Shown here piece after piece: positions 1 to 11,236 of a DNA stretch of 64,000 nt (position 1 is its first letter; every line of letters begins with the position of its first letter). A program made the translations under genes and the position numbers. The notes beneath the pieces were generated by a model. That model saw only the letters and a program-made list of their open reading frames with translations, was not told the DNA's origin and did no database searches. The stretch comes from Uloborus plumipes (Eukaryota; Arthropoda; Arachnida; Araneae; Uloboridae), in the NCBI GenBank assembly GCA_038373865.1, contig JAXGGA010001674.1, positions 80,099-144,098 of the forward strand, written 5' to 3'.

Positions 1-829
1 ACTCAGAATACTCCAAAACCAAACCACTAACCATTTTAACCCCTGTAGAACTCAGATGCAGGCCATCCCTAGCAATCCAATCTCGCTTACAATAACTCCA
101 CACGTCGATGAATCTGATACTGCGCATATGGCAAATTTCTTTGAGTATCAGGTTCATGCACCTAGCCCGCTGGTTTAACCAGCTCCTATTGACTCCGTAC
201 CTGGGCAGCAACCCAACCACTTGGACACTGGTCGAACTGTTGGTTGCTTTATCCAACAGGTAATTCCACTCGTTCCTAAATTCCTCATTATTACTACGGC
301 CTACATCGTTCGTTCCCACCCATAAAGTGACCATATCCTCCTTATCAAATGTCCCCCTCTTCTCTGCAACCTTATTTACATCCTTCACCCGAGCCCTTGG
401 TAAACAACATTTAGCCACCTTACGTTTTACTCTCCCGATTGAATTTCCCACCTCACGCACCATAGAATCCCCCAATATTACTCCCTTCGTCTCCCAGTCT
501 GTCTCCTTACTGCTAACTTCCCCCTTCACCTCTGGAATAATCCCACTAACTAACTCACAGCTAATGCCCACATCCTTTTTAATAACTTCCCCCTTTCCAT
601 CTGAATTGTTTACCTCCTCTGTCCCACAACCTGAGGCTATTTGGGCCTGCAAAATGGTCATCCTATTTTTTAAGTCCAGGAGCTCAGCACACTTAGTGCA
701 AGTGAAATCATCCTCAGAAATGGACTCCTCTTTTCCCTCATACAGGCAGAACATCTGACAAATGTCGCAAGAAATCCACCTGCTCCCCTTCCCATTCTTA
801 ACCTCTTTCAAAATGCATATAACACCCAT
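1..829 (-). CDS. CR1-like LINE ORF1 protein, zinc finger plus SGNH esterase (partial)
   Basis: Read on the minus strand, an ATG at 829 opens a frame of 276 codons with no stop, and it is still open at base 1, so the C-terminus lies outside the window. Residues 18-47 form a short zinc-finger-like block (W18, then CxxC at 21-24, C28, and CxxC at 44-47), resembling part of a PHD finger. From about residue 116 there is an SGNH/GDSL hydrolase domain: GDSM at 120-123 gives the nucleophile S122, GTND at 172-175 gives the block III asparagine, and DGLH at 255-258 gives the catalytic Asp/His pair. A PHD-like finger joined to an esterase is known from ORF1 proteins of CR1-clade LINEs, where it is thought to help RNP assembly or membrane or lipid interaction. 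No reverse transcriptase is visible because it would lie off the left edge. All four catalytic blocks are intact, so this copy may be young. The alternative is a domesticated SGNH protein; I favour the LINE. Confidence 0.72.
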   Translation of the reverse strand, partial: MGVICILKEVKNGKGSRWISCDICQMFCLYEGKEESISEDDFTCTKCAELLDLKNRMTILQAQIASGCGTEEVNNSDGKGEVIKKDVGISCELVSGIIPEVKGEVSSKETDWETKGVILGDSMVREVGNSIGRVKRKVAKCCLPRARVKDVNKVAEKRGTFDKEDMVTLWVGTNDVGRSNNEEFRNEWNYLLDKATNSSTSVQVVGLLPRYGVNRSWLNQRARCMNLILKEICHMRSIRFIDVWSYCKRDWIARDGLHLSSTGVKMVSGLVLEYSE

Positions 830-1234
830 AATAACTCAAATGATTCACTTATACAAAAGCAATACAAAAAGACAAAAGTGCAAAATTTTAAGAGTAATTA
901 CTAATAATTAAAATAAGAAATCATTTGAGTTAAAGATACAAAGAATGCAGATAACTAAGTAGTAAATAAAAATAAACTAAATTGCTACACCCAACAAAGA
1001 ACACAGGCCTAACAACAAAGGAATCACCACATTTTAGGCTTAGCTCAAAAAATTGAAAAACACTTTAAGAATGCAAGTAAAGCAAAAATAAGTCTCAATG
1101 CACAGAAATACTAAATTATATGCTAAATTATATGCAACAGAAGCATAAAAAAACCAAAAATTATATCTTTGAAAGACATTACTACTTATACTTAAAAAAA
1201 GAAACTTTAACATTGACTTGCAGAAGGATTTTAA
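830..1234 (-). other. Probable 5' UTR or flank of the LINE
   Basis: A-rich sequence immediately upstream (minus-strand sense) of the LINE ORF1 start. It has no open frame of note and no recognised motif. A 5' UTR is expected here, but the LINE 5' end cannot be located from one copy. Confidence 0.3.
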
Positions 1235-1387
1235 TGTGACAGCTCATATATTTAATTAAAAGTATTTAAAAGGGTAATGAGCAAAATTATTTTGCTCAAA
1301 AAATCAAACATATATTTGATTTTTCAAGCAAAAATTTTTGTTCATTTTAACACTATGCCTTTTTAAATAAATCTATGAGCTGTCACA
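1235..1387. mobile_element. Short MITE with TGTGACAGCTCATA inverted ends
   Basis: The ends read TGTGACAGCTCATA on the left and TATGAGCTGTCACA on the right, a perfect 14-bp terminal inverted repeat. The interior is also partly self-complementary (tttgctcaaaaaatcaaa against tttgatttttcaagcaaa). It is about 153 bp with no coding content. I could not fix a target site duplication, so the superfamily is open. Confidence 0.6.
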
Positions 1388-2660
1388 TACAGGACAAAAT
1401 ATCTGCGGCTGTTTTGTAGAATGACTCAAAATTCCCTGAGCTTTTATATTTTGTTCTGGATCAACCTTTTGGTTTTAAAATGATGCAGGTTTGAAGGAAC
1501 AAGTCATTTTACACATTTAAGGCTCATTCCTCATTGCTTACATTGTTTTTACACAAAAGAGCACAATTAGGAGCAATTTTTAACATGATTTTTTTTTTTT
1601 GCTTAATTTAGTTAAAAATCTATGTTTAAGCAATTTAGTGTAGAATTTAAACTTGAATGATCAAAAAATTCACAAGTTTCTTGACTTTAACGGTTTGCCT
1701 TTGGGATGAGTTACATTTGTTAAGCAAGAAAAAAAATGTTCATTTAAAAAATGAAAACTGCTGATGTAAATCTTGATTATTTTACACTACAAAAACCTTT
1801 TGTTAATCTTTACACATTAATGATACCCCTATTCCATCCAAGGGTAGATCCAAATTCTATCTTTTTTTAAAATATTTTTTTTATTGAGGGGGGGGGGGTC
1901 ATTCCCAAAAAGGGAAGGGTAATAAGTAATTTTTGGGCATAAATAAGGGGACTGTTGTAAACATTCTGAAATATAAGCTCTAAAACTTAGCTTTAGACTA
2001 TGTTTGGTTCCGTAAATTACGTAAATGGATAGATGAGTCATCCTTCCCCCCTCCATAATAGAACATTGATAAGAAAATAAGCATAAACTGATATTATAAT
2101 AAAAACTTCAAAATTACTGCAGCTAAATTTGTCGCTTAATAAAATTGTTTATATACTGAATTTTTTGATTTTGGTACATTTTAAAACACTTAAAATTTTT
2201 AATTGAACTAACTGAAGATTTCAGTTACTTTGAAAAATGCAATTTAAAAAGTTTTGACTAAAAAGCAACTTTCCTCCCCGCCTACCAAAATACTCCTCTT
2301 AACTATCCCGCTGTTATCGGGAAATCTTGATTTATTGAAAAGAGTAAAGTACCGATCTATTCAACTAATTCAAGGTTCCACAATTTTAAAAAGAAAAAAG
2401 CTTGTGAAATTCGAATTGGTACCTTGTTTTCTAAAATCAAATTTAAGACAATGCAAAAAGCAACCTATGAAGAAACTGACACGTGTATACCGCTGTCTGT
2501 TCTACGAGGAGTGCTACATCTCAACTTCTCAGCATTTTTTTGTGTGTATGATGGTAAAAAAGCCATGATAGTTGATTCTATTACTAAAACTATTGAACAG
2601 TAATAGTGTGTTGTTGTTATTTAGCTTCTAGTACCAATAATTTAAACAATACTCAAACGT
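1388..2660. other. AT-rich stretch, no recognised gene
   Basis: Low-complexity AT-rich DNA with a poly-G run near 1889-1898. One frame is open from about 2331 to a TAA at 2601-2603, with its first ATG at 2451. Its translation is not obviously low-complexity, but I recognise no family and it lacks a credible gene context. Confidence 0.3.
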
Positions 2661-2669
2661 GAAAAATAT

Positions 2670-3064
2670 GTAGAGTCCGTAACGTGTTCTTAAATGGATA
2701 GTTCTTCAGTAAATAATTCCTTAAAAAATACTTTTTGATTCTTTAATTATTATTTTAGTATGTAAATGCATTATACATAAGCTGAGACATCATAAAAAAG
2801 CATCATTAGGTAGGAATAGGTGTTATTTTCACAGAAAATTTGAAGTTAGTTTCAGCAAAAATTTCCATGTCTTTTGTGCGTAGAGTCCGTAACATGCTAT
2901 ATATACTCCTATATTTTTAGAAATTTCAAACAAATCTAAGCTTTTTTCAATGTTTTGTGATAAGTACACATAGGACTATAAATTTAAAAAAAGTTTAGTT
3001 TCAATATTTGCACTAATCGTTAGCAGGAGGCTAAAACATATCTCTGAAGTGTAGAGTCCGTAAC
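2670..3064. repeat. Three spaced copies of GTAGAGTCCGTAAC
   Basis: The 14-mer GTAGAGTCCGTAAC occurs identically at 2670-2683, 2880-2893 and 3051-3064, all in the same orientation, separated by unrelated AT-rich sequence. Its reverse complement, GTTACGGACTCTAC, resembles the GTAACGGACTTGAC motif repeated near 36.7-37.1 kb. It may be an internal repeated motif of one element family or a protein-binding motif. No function can be assigned. Confidence 0.5.
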
Positions 3065-3119
3065 AGCTAAATACTGTGAAATGCCCCTGAAGGTAAACCA
3101 TGTAAGCGTTTCAAGTAGT

Positions 3120-3243
3120 CAGTGGCGTATATAGGTTTTTATTTTGGAGGGGACCCATAAAATCAAGATTAGCCCCCCCTCGCCCCCCCTAACTTTCTTT
3201 TTTTTGTTACTACTGTAAGACAGGTAGCAATTTTCAAACTGAA
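3120..3243. mobile_element. Left end of a hAT-like element (CAGTGGCG terminus)
   Basis: The sequence starts CAGTGGCGTATATAGG and runs into a C-rich tract. CAGTGGCG-type termini are typical of non-autonomous hAT elements. I could not find its right end or an 8-bp TSD partner for caagtagt at 3112-3119, so it may be truncated or continue beyond the nested piggyBac-like element. Confidence 0.35.
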
Positions 3244-3247
3244 TTAA

Positions 3248-3970
3248 CCCTTTAACTGTCATGCCCGAGATAGTCTCGGGCACAGCACTGGTGTTCGAAA
3301 ATGTCACGCCCGAGTATTACTCGGGGTAATTTTTTTCTTTTTTTTTTTTGAGTGCATCGTATTGTTGCACCCGAACATATATCGGAAGACGTTAATTTCG
3401 GCTTCATCTCTTTGTCAAGCCAGACTGTTTCCAAGTCCGTCATTTAGGGGGGGGGCAGGGGGGTCAATTGCCCCCCCCCCCCGATTTTGAAAAATCAATG
3501 TATTTACATATAAGTGGGCGTGGTTTTGTATGTTTTTCGATGAAATTGCATTGTATTTGGACCCTTTGCCCCCCCCCCCTGGAAAATCTTGAAATGACGT
3601 CCCTGACTGTTTCTCGAGTTTGTGTTTGGAAAAGTGTTTCCAGTTATACCACACAACACTGAATTACTGAAAGGTATTCACTTTTATTTTTTTTTCCATT
3701 TATTTATTTATTTTTTTTATTTATTTTTTTTCATTTTTAGAAAATAATGCTCCACTAGAAGCAAACTTTACAACTGCCATGTTGAGAGGCAGCCGCCTCA
3801 AGCAAATATGCAGTGGCTACAAAACTTTAAATATTTTACCCATGTGCTTCAAAATGTCAATTTTTAACTTCTAAGTATGTTTTATTTTGTACTAAACATT
3901 TGATTTTTGCAATAAAAAAAATTGACAATTTGTGCACCCAAATCATCAAAATAACTTGACAGTTAAAGGG
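3248..3970. mobile_element. piggyBac-like MITE with TTAA target duplication
   Basis: The ends are CCCTTTAACTGTCA and TGACAGTTAAAGGG, a perfect 14-bp TIR, flanked on both sides by TTAA (3244-3247 and 3971-3974). TTAA duplication and a CCC/GGG terminus are the hallmarks of piggyBac transposition. The element is 723 bp, has no transposase, and contains a nested hAT MITE. Low complexity and subterminal 'cccgagatagtctcggg'-type palindromes lie just inside the left end. Confidence 0.75.
3432..3605. mobile_element. hAT MITE (174 bp) nested in the piggyBac-like MITE
   Basis: The element is bounded by a perfect 8-bp direct repeat, actgtttc, at 3424-3431 and 3606-3613. Its ends are imperfect inverted repeats (caagtccgtcattt against aaatgacgtccctg), each leading into a G- or C-rich tract. 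An 8-bp TSD is diagnostic of hAT. Insertion postdates the surrounding piggyBac-like MITE. Confidence 0.7.
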
Positions 3971-3974
3971 TTAA

Positions 3975-5280
3975 AATATTGTAATTTTTGGTAAAGATAG
4001 AACTTTACGGAGTTTTAGATTCCCCCGAAAACTTTTTTCAGAATTGAAATTCTTTTAGACTACCTTTGATGACGTTGGAGGATCAGAACTCCTCTGGAAA
4101 ACTTACTGAAACTTAAATTCAAAACTCAAAATTTCAGGCTATCTTTAGTGACGTTAAAGGAATTGAGAGATATTTCGACACTGAAGCACAACTCAGGATA
4201 CATTTTTTTATGATAGAGTAAAAGAAAAGGAGTTTTTTTTTTTTTGAACTGAAGTCTCAGTTAAGTTATCTTTGACCTTCTCCTGAAAGTTTTTCAAAAT
4301 ATAGATGCGCAATTTCGCGTTCTCTTTGGAGACGTTAAGAGACAAAAAGTGGTTAGGGATCTTCCTCCGAAAATTTTCAAAATTGTAACCTTAAACCATC
4401 TTTACTGTAGACCATCTTTGGTTGTAACGTTAGCAAGGACTCTCTCTCGAAATGTTTCAAAATTAACATTTTAAAAACATTTTTATTTAGGTTATCGTTA
4501 ATGCAGTCAAGAGAAGAGGCAGGATTCGGGCGCTGTGCCCCGAAATTTTGCGGCATTGAAGCTCCAAGAATGCAATTTTACGCTCTATTTTTTGAAACTC
4601 AAGGTTCAAAAATTTGCTTTCAGCAGAGGTGCCCTTTACCCCGAAGAGCAAATACTTATCATCCTAGAATTCCACGAAGATCCCTCTAAAAACGGGAGCC
4701 TTACGTGAAAGAAAAAGAAAACAAAAACTTTTAAAAACACCCCTTAAAAATAATTCAATAGCGCCGCTTGCGCCATGATTCTTGATGGGAACAACTGCTT
4801 TTAGGCTTTGTCTAACAACATTTAGGATAATAAAAGAATTTAGGGACTCTCCCGGAAATTTTTGGGCGTAGAGACTGAAATTCGGGAGCTCTCTTTTCTA
4901 AAAACACATTTTAGAGCTAAAGACTATAGAAAAGTAAGGGCATATCAAATTCCGTTAGCTGTTTGAATTTTAAATCTCTAAAATGCCATTTGAGGCAATG
5001 TTCGACCAAGGTATTGAAGAAGAAGCGGGAAAGGAACTATCTTCCGAAATTTTTTGGATATTGAAGTCTTGAAACTGCAATTAAATTACACGTTCTAAAG
5101 GCGAAATTTTAAGATCTCTTTGGACTCTTCAAGTGGGTCATGAGCCTTCTTTGAATTCATGCTTGGCCGATACACAGGCTTCGACTTCCTACCCTAAATC
5201 GGGCACTGCGAGGTAGTCTATTCTTAAATTTCACCACTGGGGAAAAGATTGAAAATTACGTGCCCCTTCTAGCTCGGCCG
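3975..5280. repeat. Degenerate tandem repeats with a recurring gacgtta core
   Basis: Successive blocks of roughly 100 bp each carry a variant of 'ttaggctatctttagtgacgtta' followed by 'aaaactttttcaaaattgaa'. The same style of repeat fills the interior of the hAT element at 33.6-35.7 kb. Near 4762 a segment 'cgcttgcgccatgattct' is shared with a site near 59.4 kb. This is probably the decayed body of a related non-autonomous element. The short ORF at 4501-4689 falls inside it and is not a gene. Confidence 0.5.
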
Positions 5281-6985
5281 GATCCAGCTTGGACTTCTAC
5301 CTCTTTTCGATTTTTTTTTGTTCGGGTGAAAGCTTGGAAATTATAGAAAAAAAAGGGAACGAGAAGAAAGAGAGAAACGTAATTTTTTGACTAATAATCT
5401 GAGTTATATAATCCTGTTGAATATTTCTCATTTAAAGATTTCTATTTAAAATAATTAGGATTTTTTCTCAAACTAATACGTTTTTTTCTAATTGAAATAT
5501 CTTTGGCTCCCTGACCCTCTTGGGTAGCACCACTGCCTGGTGCCATCTAAAGAATTATTATTATTAGCAATAATTATTTATTTATGTATTTCAAGCTAAA
5601 AATACACTGCAGGCCACCGTAAATGCAACACCTTGAAGGAAGCGTGCAAACTATATGAAATTTACAACATGCATTAGTGGAAGTGGGATATGCAAATGAT
5701 TAGAATTTAAGCGCGGAAGCACATAACGCGCGCCTGTGGCTCCACCTTGAAAGGACTTGGAGATTTTGGCGATTTTAAGATCTCGCAGATTTTTTTAATG
5801 AAAGCATCCTTTCTGAATTCTGGATCATCCAAAGACCTTCGTGCCTAATTAGTCCAAAATCGGACGTAAACTCTGGATTCGCAAAAGGAACACACACACA
5901 GAGAAACATACATCCATAGCTGAACATAAAAAAATCATATTTGTTCTTAACTAGCATCAAAACTTAATTGCACAATTGACAAAGGAGCGTTTTTTAAAAC
6001 ATGCTTTTTTCGAGCATTTTCTAAGAGTTATTGGAAGATTCCCCTGAATAAACGAGAGAACTCGAATTGAAGGAAAGCTAATGAATAAATGTGAACGGGT
6101 TTTTTAAATTTCCCTCGTGATGCTCAACGGGGTGAAAAGCAAAGAAAAAAACGAGACGATTTAGATACGACCTTTGAATTAGATAATACCGCGTGTGGTC
6201 CGAGGATCATTTTTCTACAGATAACTCAGACCTGAAATAACAACGGAACGTGATGTGAAACGGTATGCTACATCGTGAGTTGGAAAGATTCGTTCTGTCT
6301 GGATGGAAGAAGATATTCTTAAAGGGTTGCTGAGCCCTGTCTTTAGTCTGACAATGTATGAATATTTCTTTTTCTTGCTATGCATTGAAAAAGTATTCAG
6401 TGCAGTAAAATTCCGATCATTCGAAACTTTTCTAACCGAAGTTGATTTACTGAATTTTAAGGGGAGTTAATTTTTCAAGTTTTTGTCTCATAGAAAGTAT
6501 TTTAGCGATTGGGAGAAGGGGAGATCGGATGATGCAAATATGCTTCGAACATATTTCCACAACTATCAACAGAAAACTGAATGAGCGGTTTCACCCTGAC
6601 ATTGCACCAGCTGGCTTCCGTTCATTACGATTGATGTGGTCTATGTATTAGCACCGGGCTCTTTGAAAAGTATCCGATCTTTTTTTTTTTTTTTTGTGCG
6701 CAAAAATCAGACACATATAATTCAAGCGCCAAAAAGCTTTCTGCTCATGCTGAATTGTTCCTCGTTTGTCAATAGCGTCATTCGCTCGCAAACAAAGTGA
6801 GTTTGATTGACGTACAGCGCAGTGCCCTCGGCGGAGTTGTTTTAATTTCAAGAAACTGCTGAAACGACTGGAGCTAAACTACTGCACTGAATTTTTCCAG
6901 AAATTGGGGGAGAGGAAACCATTCGGAAGATGCAGATGGCTTTCAGAAACGATTTCTCAGCACTTGATGTCGTTGTTCACTTTAC
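5281..6985. other. No recognised gene or element
   Basis: Unique-looking AT-rich sequence with short A and T runs. A fragment near 6396-6425 has the look of an element end ('gtgcagtaaaattccgatca') but has no partner that I can define. ORFs here are short and uninformative. Confidence 0.3.
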
Positions 6986-7029
6986 TTTATTAAGCAGTAA
7001 GTTACAGCCCCTAAGACAGGGCTAAGGCA

Positions 7030-7410
7030 GAACTACATGAAATACACCGCCGGCTTTGTCATTTCATCCAGATACTTAGGAATCATCAGTCTGACCGAGC
7101 TGGAGGCAGAAGTCAAGTGCAAAAGTGTGCCAAACAAGCTGCTAGCTAATGTAAAAATGGCACATCAGCGAGCGACAGCACAATGGTACAGTTCACTCAT
7201 AAATTTAAAGTAAAAGCTAGGCTATACCCGAGGTATTGATTACCCAAGCTTTTGCTGTTTTTACTTTAGCTACCACTTTGTTTAGCACTCTGATCTTCCA
7301 TAAGAGGATTTCTGCGGCTAGCTCGGTCTCTGTCTAAGCCATTCTGATGATCCCTAATGAATATGAAACTGCAGTATCTGAATGACAGATCAGTGTATTT
7401 CATGCACTTT
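7030..7410. repeat. Imperfect inverted repeat, arms about 80-100 bp
   Basis: The segment 7036-7110 ('catgaaatacaccg... gaccgagctgg') is matched in reverse complement by 7300-7405 ('gctagctcggtctctg... tgtatttcatgc'), with divergence between arms. Both arms share 'tttactttatt' beyond their outer ends. It looks like two copies of one short repeat in opposite orientation, or a decayed hairpin element. Confidence 0.5.
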
Positions 7411-7766
7411 ACTTTATTTCTGAGACTTGGTGAACAGTAAAGAATTATATTTTCAAATTAACTGAGCTACGTATCATGTTGAAAGTGAACAAAAATACAG
7501 TTGACTGCATTATTAGCATCAGAATAAAGATTAAAGTTAACTGTATTATGTCTTTTTAGATTTATTGATTTGGGATACATTCACTGAACAAAAGCTTATA
7601 ATTATATTTTACAGTACTTTTCTAAATAATCTTCTGTAAGGACTCTGATTCCGACTCCGACCCCGCAAACATGGTGGAAATGCAGGCTCAAAAAAAAAAA
7701 AAAAAAAAAAAAAACACAGACTGACTTTTTCGTATATTCATTTGTTTTATTATATTTATTATTATT

Positions 7767-7797
<31 letters not shown>

Positions 7798-8271
7798 TGC
7801 CAGACGATTTCTCTTTGCATCAAAAATTGTTCATTAACGAGAGCATTTTATTCTTTATATATTATGCAACTGGCAACGGGTTAAAAATGAAATTCGAGAC
7901 ATTTTATTAATGACCGAGTTTTTTTTCTTTGATTAAATGTGTTTTGATGTTCTTTGTACGTTTTTTTTTTTTTTTAAACGATCGAGGAAATTTTTTACGG
8001 AAGAACTATAACAGTTACATTCTTTAAAACGTGCGACAAAACTTTATTTATTCGTTTTTTTCTTTTTACGTGTCTATTTCATCTGATTAGAGGAATATAT
8101 TTTGCTTTTAGAAATAAACTTTAAGTGCTAAAACGGTATGTTTGACATAATTTTCTGTCCCAGATAATCAAGAGAATAATGACCAGATGCTAGAATGCCG
8201 ATATCGATGTACGTGAAAGTAGGCTCGTTTAGTTCTTCTTGTTGCTTTTTAAAAGTTGATTGTTTTACAGA
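7411..8271. repeat. AT-rich stretch with long poly-A and A/T simple repeats
   Basis: Contains a 25-base poly-A run at 7690-7714 followed by T-rich and TTA/TTTA simple repeats to about 7800, then AT-rich DNA. The run could be the 3' tail of a retroposed sequence, but no body is recognisable upstream. Confidence 0.45.
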
Positions 8272-9139
8272 GGGTCATTCCACGTCAAGTGATCCAAAAT
8301 CTGAGAAAAATTTTACCTTACATTTTTGTATTTCTTTCACATTTGGCTCATCAATTGTACCCCTTGAGGTAATCAAAAGTCTCAATTTTTGGATTTTTAT
8401 CTCTATTATTTTTTCATTTATGAGACTTTGAACTTTGGAAAAACCCTCGTTTTTCCATGGATAAGGGTACATAAAAGGGACCATAACTCGGCTTCAAATA
8501 TAGATAGAACGATTTGGTAAATGGCATTTTAAAGTACGTTAGTTGCCGCTTAATCTGATATGCAACATGACTAATTTGATAAAAATTTTCATTTTCAAAA
8601 AATGAAATTTAAATTTCAAATTTAAATTTCTCGAAAAACATATAATTAATTTTTTTGAAAAAATTCTCAAAAATTCTTGTGTATTTCATCTATGTTTGTA
8701 CAAATTTTTAGATTGGGATCTCAATGGGATCATATTTTTTTGAATTTTTGAATAAAACTGTATAGGAAAAAAATGATATTTTTTAGATTCTATTTATTTA
8801 AATTCTAAGTTCTCTTGCTCGTGATGGTCTAAAAAGTAGTAAACAAACATGAATATGTTTAAAGTGAGCTGGCATGAGCTTATAGATTTGTCAGGTTCAC
8901 CCCCCTACCCCTTTCTTCCCCGCACAACCACTCTTTTTTAATTCAAAACTGTTCAAAATGTTTAAAAAATACTCTTTGATACAAAATATATAGTAAACTT
9001 ATTTAAAGTTGGTAAATAAGTTTCCTTATAACTAGACAAAGTATCCCCCACCTCCACCCAAATGTACCATTAACGCTGTACTATTATGACGTCTAACCTG
9101 GGGATTGAGTTGAGGATTATTTTCAAACCTAGGTATATA

Positions 9140-9790
9140 CAGGGTGTCCACTCCAATCGTGGACCAATAGCTAATTTCTAAACCGTTAGAGATAAGCATA
9201 TAGTTGATTTAGGAAAAAATCTCCAAATTATGAAAGGAATTTTGGGTCTATTCAATGTTTTTCAAAAAATCAAATTTTGAAAGAGTTACGAAATTTAAAT
9301 TTTTATACAGCCCCCCAGTCCTATCAATCATATTTAGTAAAACATTCTTGACACTGTAACGTTTAAAACTAAAAAAAAATCACTCCTCTACCACAAAAAT
9401 TGACCAAGTTATGACGTTTTGAAAAATCAAGATTTTGCATTATTTCATGACGTCATCGAGCGATCGCTTAAGGGACCGTATGCGTAATCCTTCAAAATCT
9501 TGATTTTTCAAAACGTCATAACTCGGTCAATTTTTGTGGTAGAAGAGTGATTTTTTTTTAGTTTTAAACGTTACAGTGTCAAGAATGTTTTACTAAACAT
9601 GATTGATAGGATTGGGGGGCTGTATAAAAATTTAAATTTCGTAACTCTTTCAAAATTTGATTTTTTGAAAAACATTGAATAGACCCAAAATTCCTTTCAT
9701 AATTTGGAGATTTTTTCCTAAATAAACTCTATGCTTATCTCTAACGGTTTAAAAATTAGCTATTGGTCCACGATTGGAGTGGACACCCTG
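9140..9790. mobile_element. 651-bp palindromic MITE with CAGGGTGTCC ends, TA/TATA TSD
   Basis: The ends CAGGGTGTCCACTCCAATCG and its reverse complement extend inwards as one long inverted repeat of roughly 300 bp per arm, with a loop near 9450-9490. It sits between tata at 9136-9139 and tata at 9791-9794. The opposite arm of the host palindrome retains the unoccupied site (aacaatatatacctagg near 10691-10707), so both boundaries and the TA-type duplication are directly visible. Tc1/mariner-type MITE is the best reading. Confidence 0.82.
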
Positions 9791-10710
9791 TATATTGTTT
9801 TTCAGACGAAGTGTTTCTTTTCGATCCGAATTTCAAAGTGTACTTCCATTCAATATCTGAAATTTAACTTTATGATTCATTTCATCTTCTACTCCAGCAC
9901 CAATCTTCAATTTTGAAGGGAGGAAATAAATGTGTCGCCCCAATATCATAGCAAACAGCAAAATAGCACTGTTTCGCCTTGTTCTCATCGTTTTTTCTAT
10001 TCTTTTCGCACAAAACTGAAAATAAATCAAAATATCAGATCATATGTCTGTGTCCCCATAACTATCTTTCCACATTATCTAGTGTGCTGCTGTTATTTAA
10101 TTTTTTTAATCGTTTGTGTTCTTTTTCATTTTGTTGTAAAGGAAAGTAATGCAGCAAGATATATCTCTCTCTCTATATATATATATATATATCAAACAAA
10201 CACTGCTTTTTTGAGCACAACCTCACATGTTGTTTAACTTCTTTACAGATTGCTCCCCCCCCCCCTTACCCTACCTTTCCACTACAAACTTTTTTTTTTA
10301 TCATCCCGCCTAGCTCCATTTCAAAGCCTTAGTCTCTACTGATGTCTGGTAGTGTTTCAGTTTGTTCTGTTTGTTACTCTTTCCTATTAGCTCATGAGCT
10401 TTGTCAAATAAGAGAAAGGAAAGGCAGTGATGGGGACTGACATATAACGTGACACTTTAATTTCTTTTCAGTTTTGTGTAAAAATAATGGGAAAACATTA
10501 TGAGAACAAGGGGAAACAGTGCTATTTTGCTGTTTGCTATGATCTTGGGGCGACCCATTTATTCTCTCCCTTCAAAATTGAAGATTGGTGCTGGGGGAGG
10601 GGATGAAACGAACCATAAGTTTAAATTCAGATTTTGAATGGAAGTACACTTTGTGAAGTTCGGATTGAAAACGAAACACTTCGTCTGAAAAACAATATAT
10701 ACCTAGGGGG

Positions 10711-11236
10711 AAAATAATCCTCAAATCAATCCCCAGGTGAGACGTCATATTAGTATAGCGTTAATGGTATATTTGGGTGGGGGAAGGGTTGTACTTTGCC
10801 TTGTTATAAGGAAGCCCATTTATCAACTTTAAACAAGTTTACTGCTCATTTTGTATCAAAGAAGCTTTTTTTTTAGCATTTTAAACAGTTTGGGGGAAAA
10901 TGGTTGGGTCAGGAAGGAAGGGAGGGGGAGCTGACCAATCTACAAGTTAATGCTAGCTCACTTACCTAGAGTAAAAATAATAGTCAATTCAACCCCCAGG
11001 TTAGACGTCATAATAGTACAGCGTTAATGGTATATTTGGGTGGAGGAGGGGGATACTTCGTCTAGTTATAAGGAAACTCATTTACCAACTTTAAAAAAGT
11101 TTAGTATTCAATTTGTATCGAAGAGTTTTTTTTAAAAACATTTTGAACAGTTTTGAATTAAAAAAGAGTGGTTGTGCGGGGGAGGAAGGGGGAGGGGGGT
11201 GAACCTGACAAATCTATAAGCTCATGCTAGCTCACT
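10711..11236. repeat. 263-bp tandem duplication in the right palindrome arm
   Basis: Two consecutive copies begin at about 10711 and 10974; each includes 'agcgttaatggtatatttggg' and 'atgctagctcactt'. The left arm (about 8870-9130) has one copy, so the duplication arose after palindrome formation. Confidence 0.65.

Noticed and set aside
327..758. 143-residue plus-strand frame near the left edge
   Set aside because: It is the antisense shadow of the LINE ORF1 on the minus strand, which has coherent zinc-finger and SGNH motifs.
2331..2603. Open stretch ending IVDSITKTIEQ
   Set aside because: It reads somewhat like protein but has a late ATG, no recognised domain and no supporting neighbours. 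Too weak to call.
3468..3662. Short proline-rich ORF
   Set aside because: It covers poly-C tracts of a hAT MITE and crosses its boundary.
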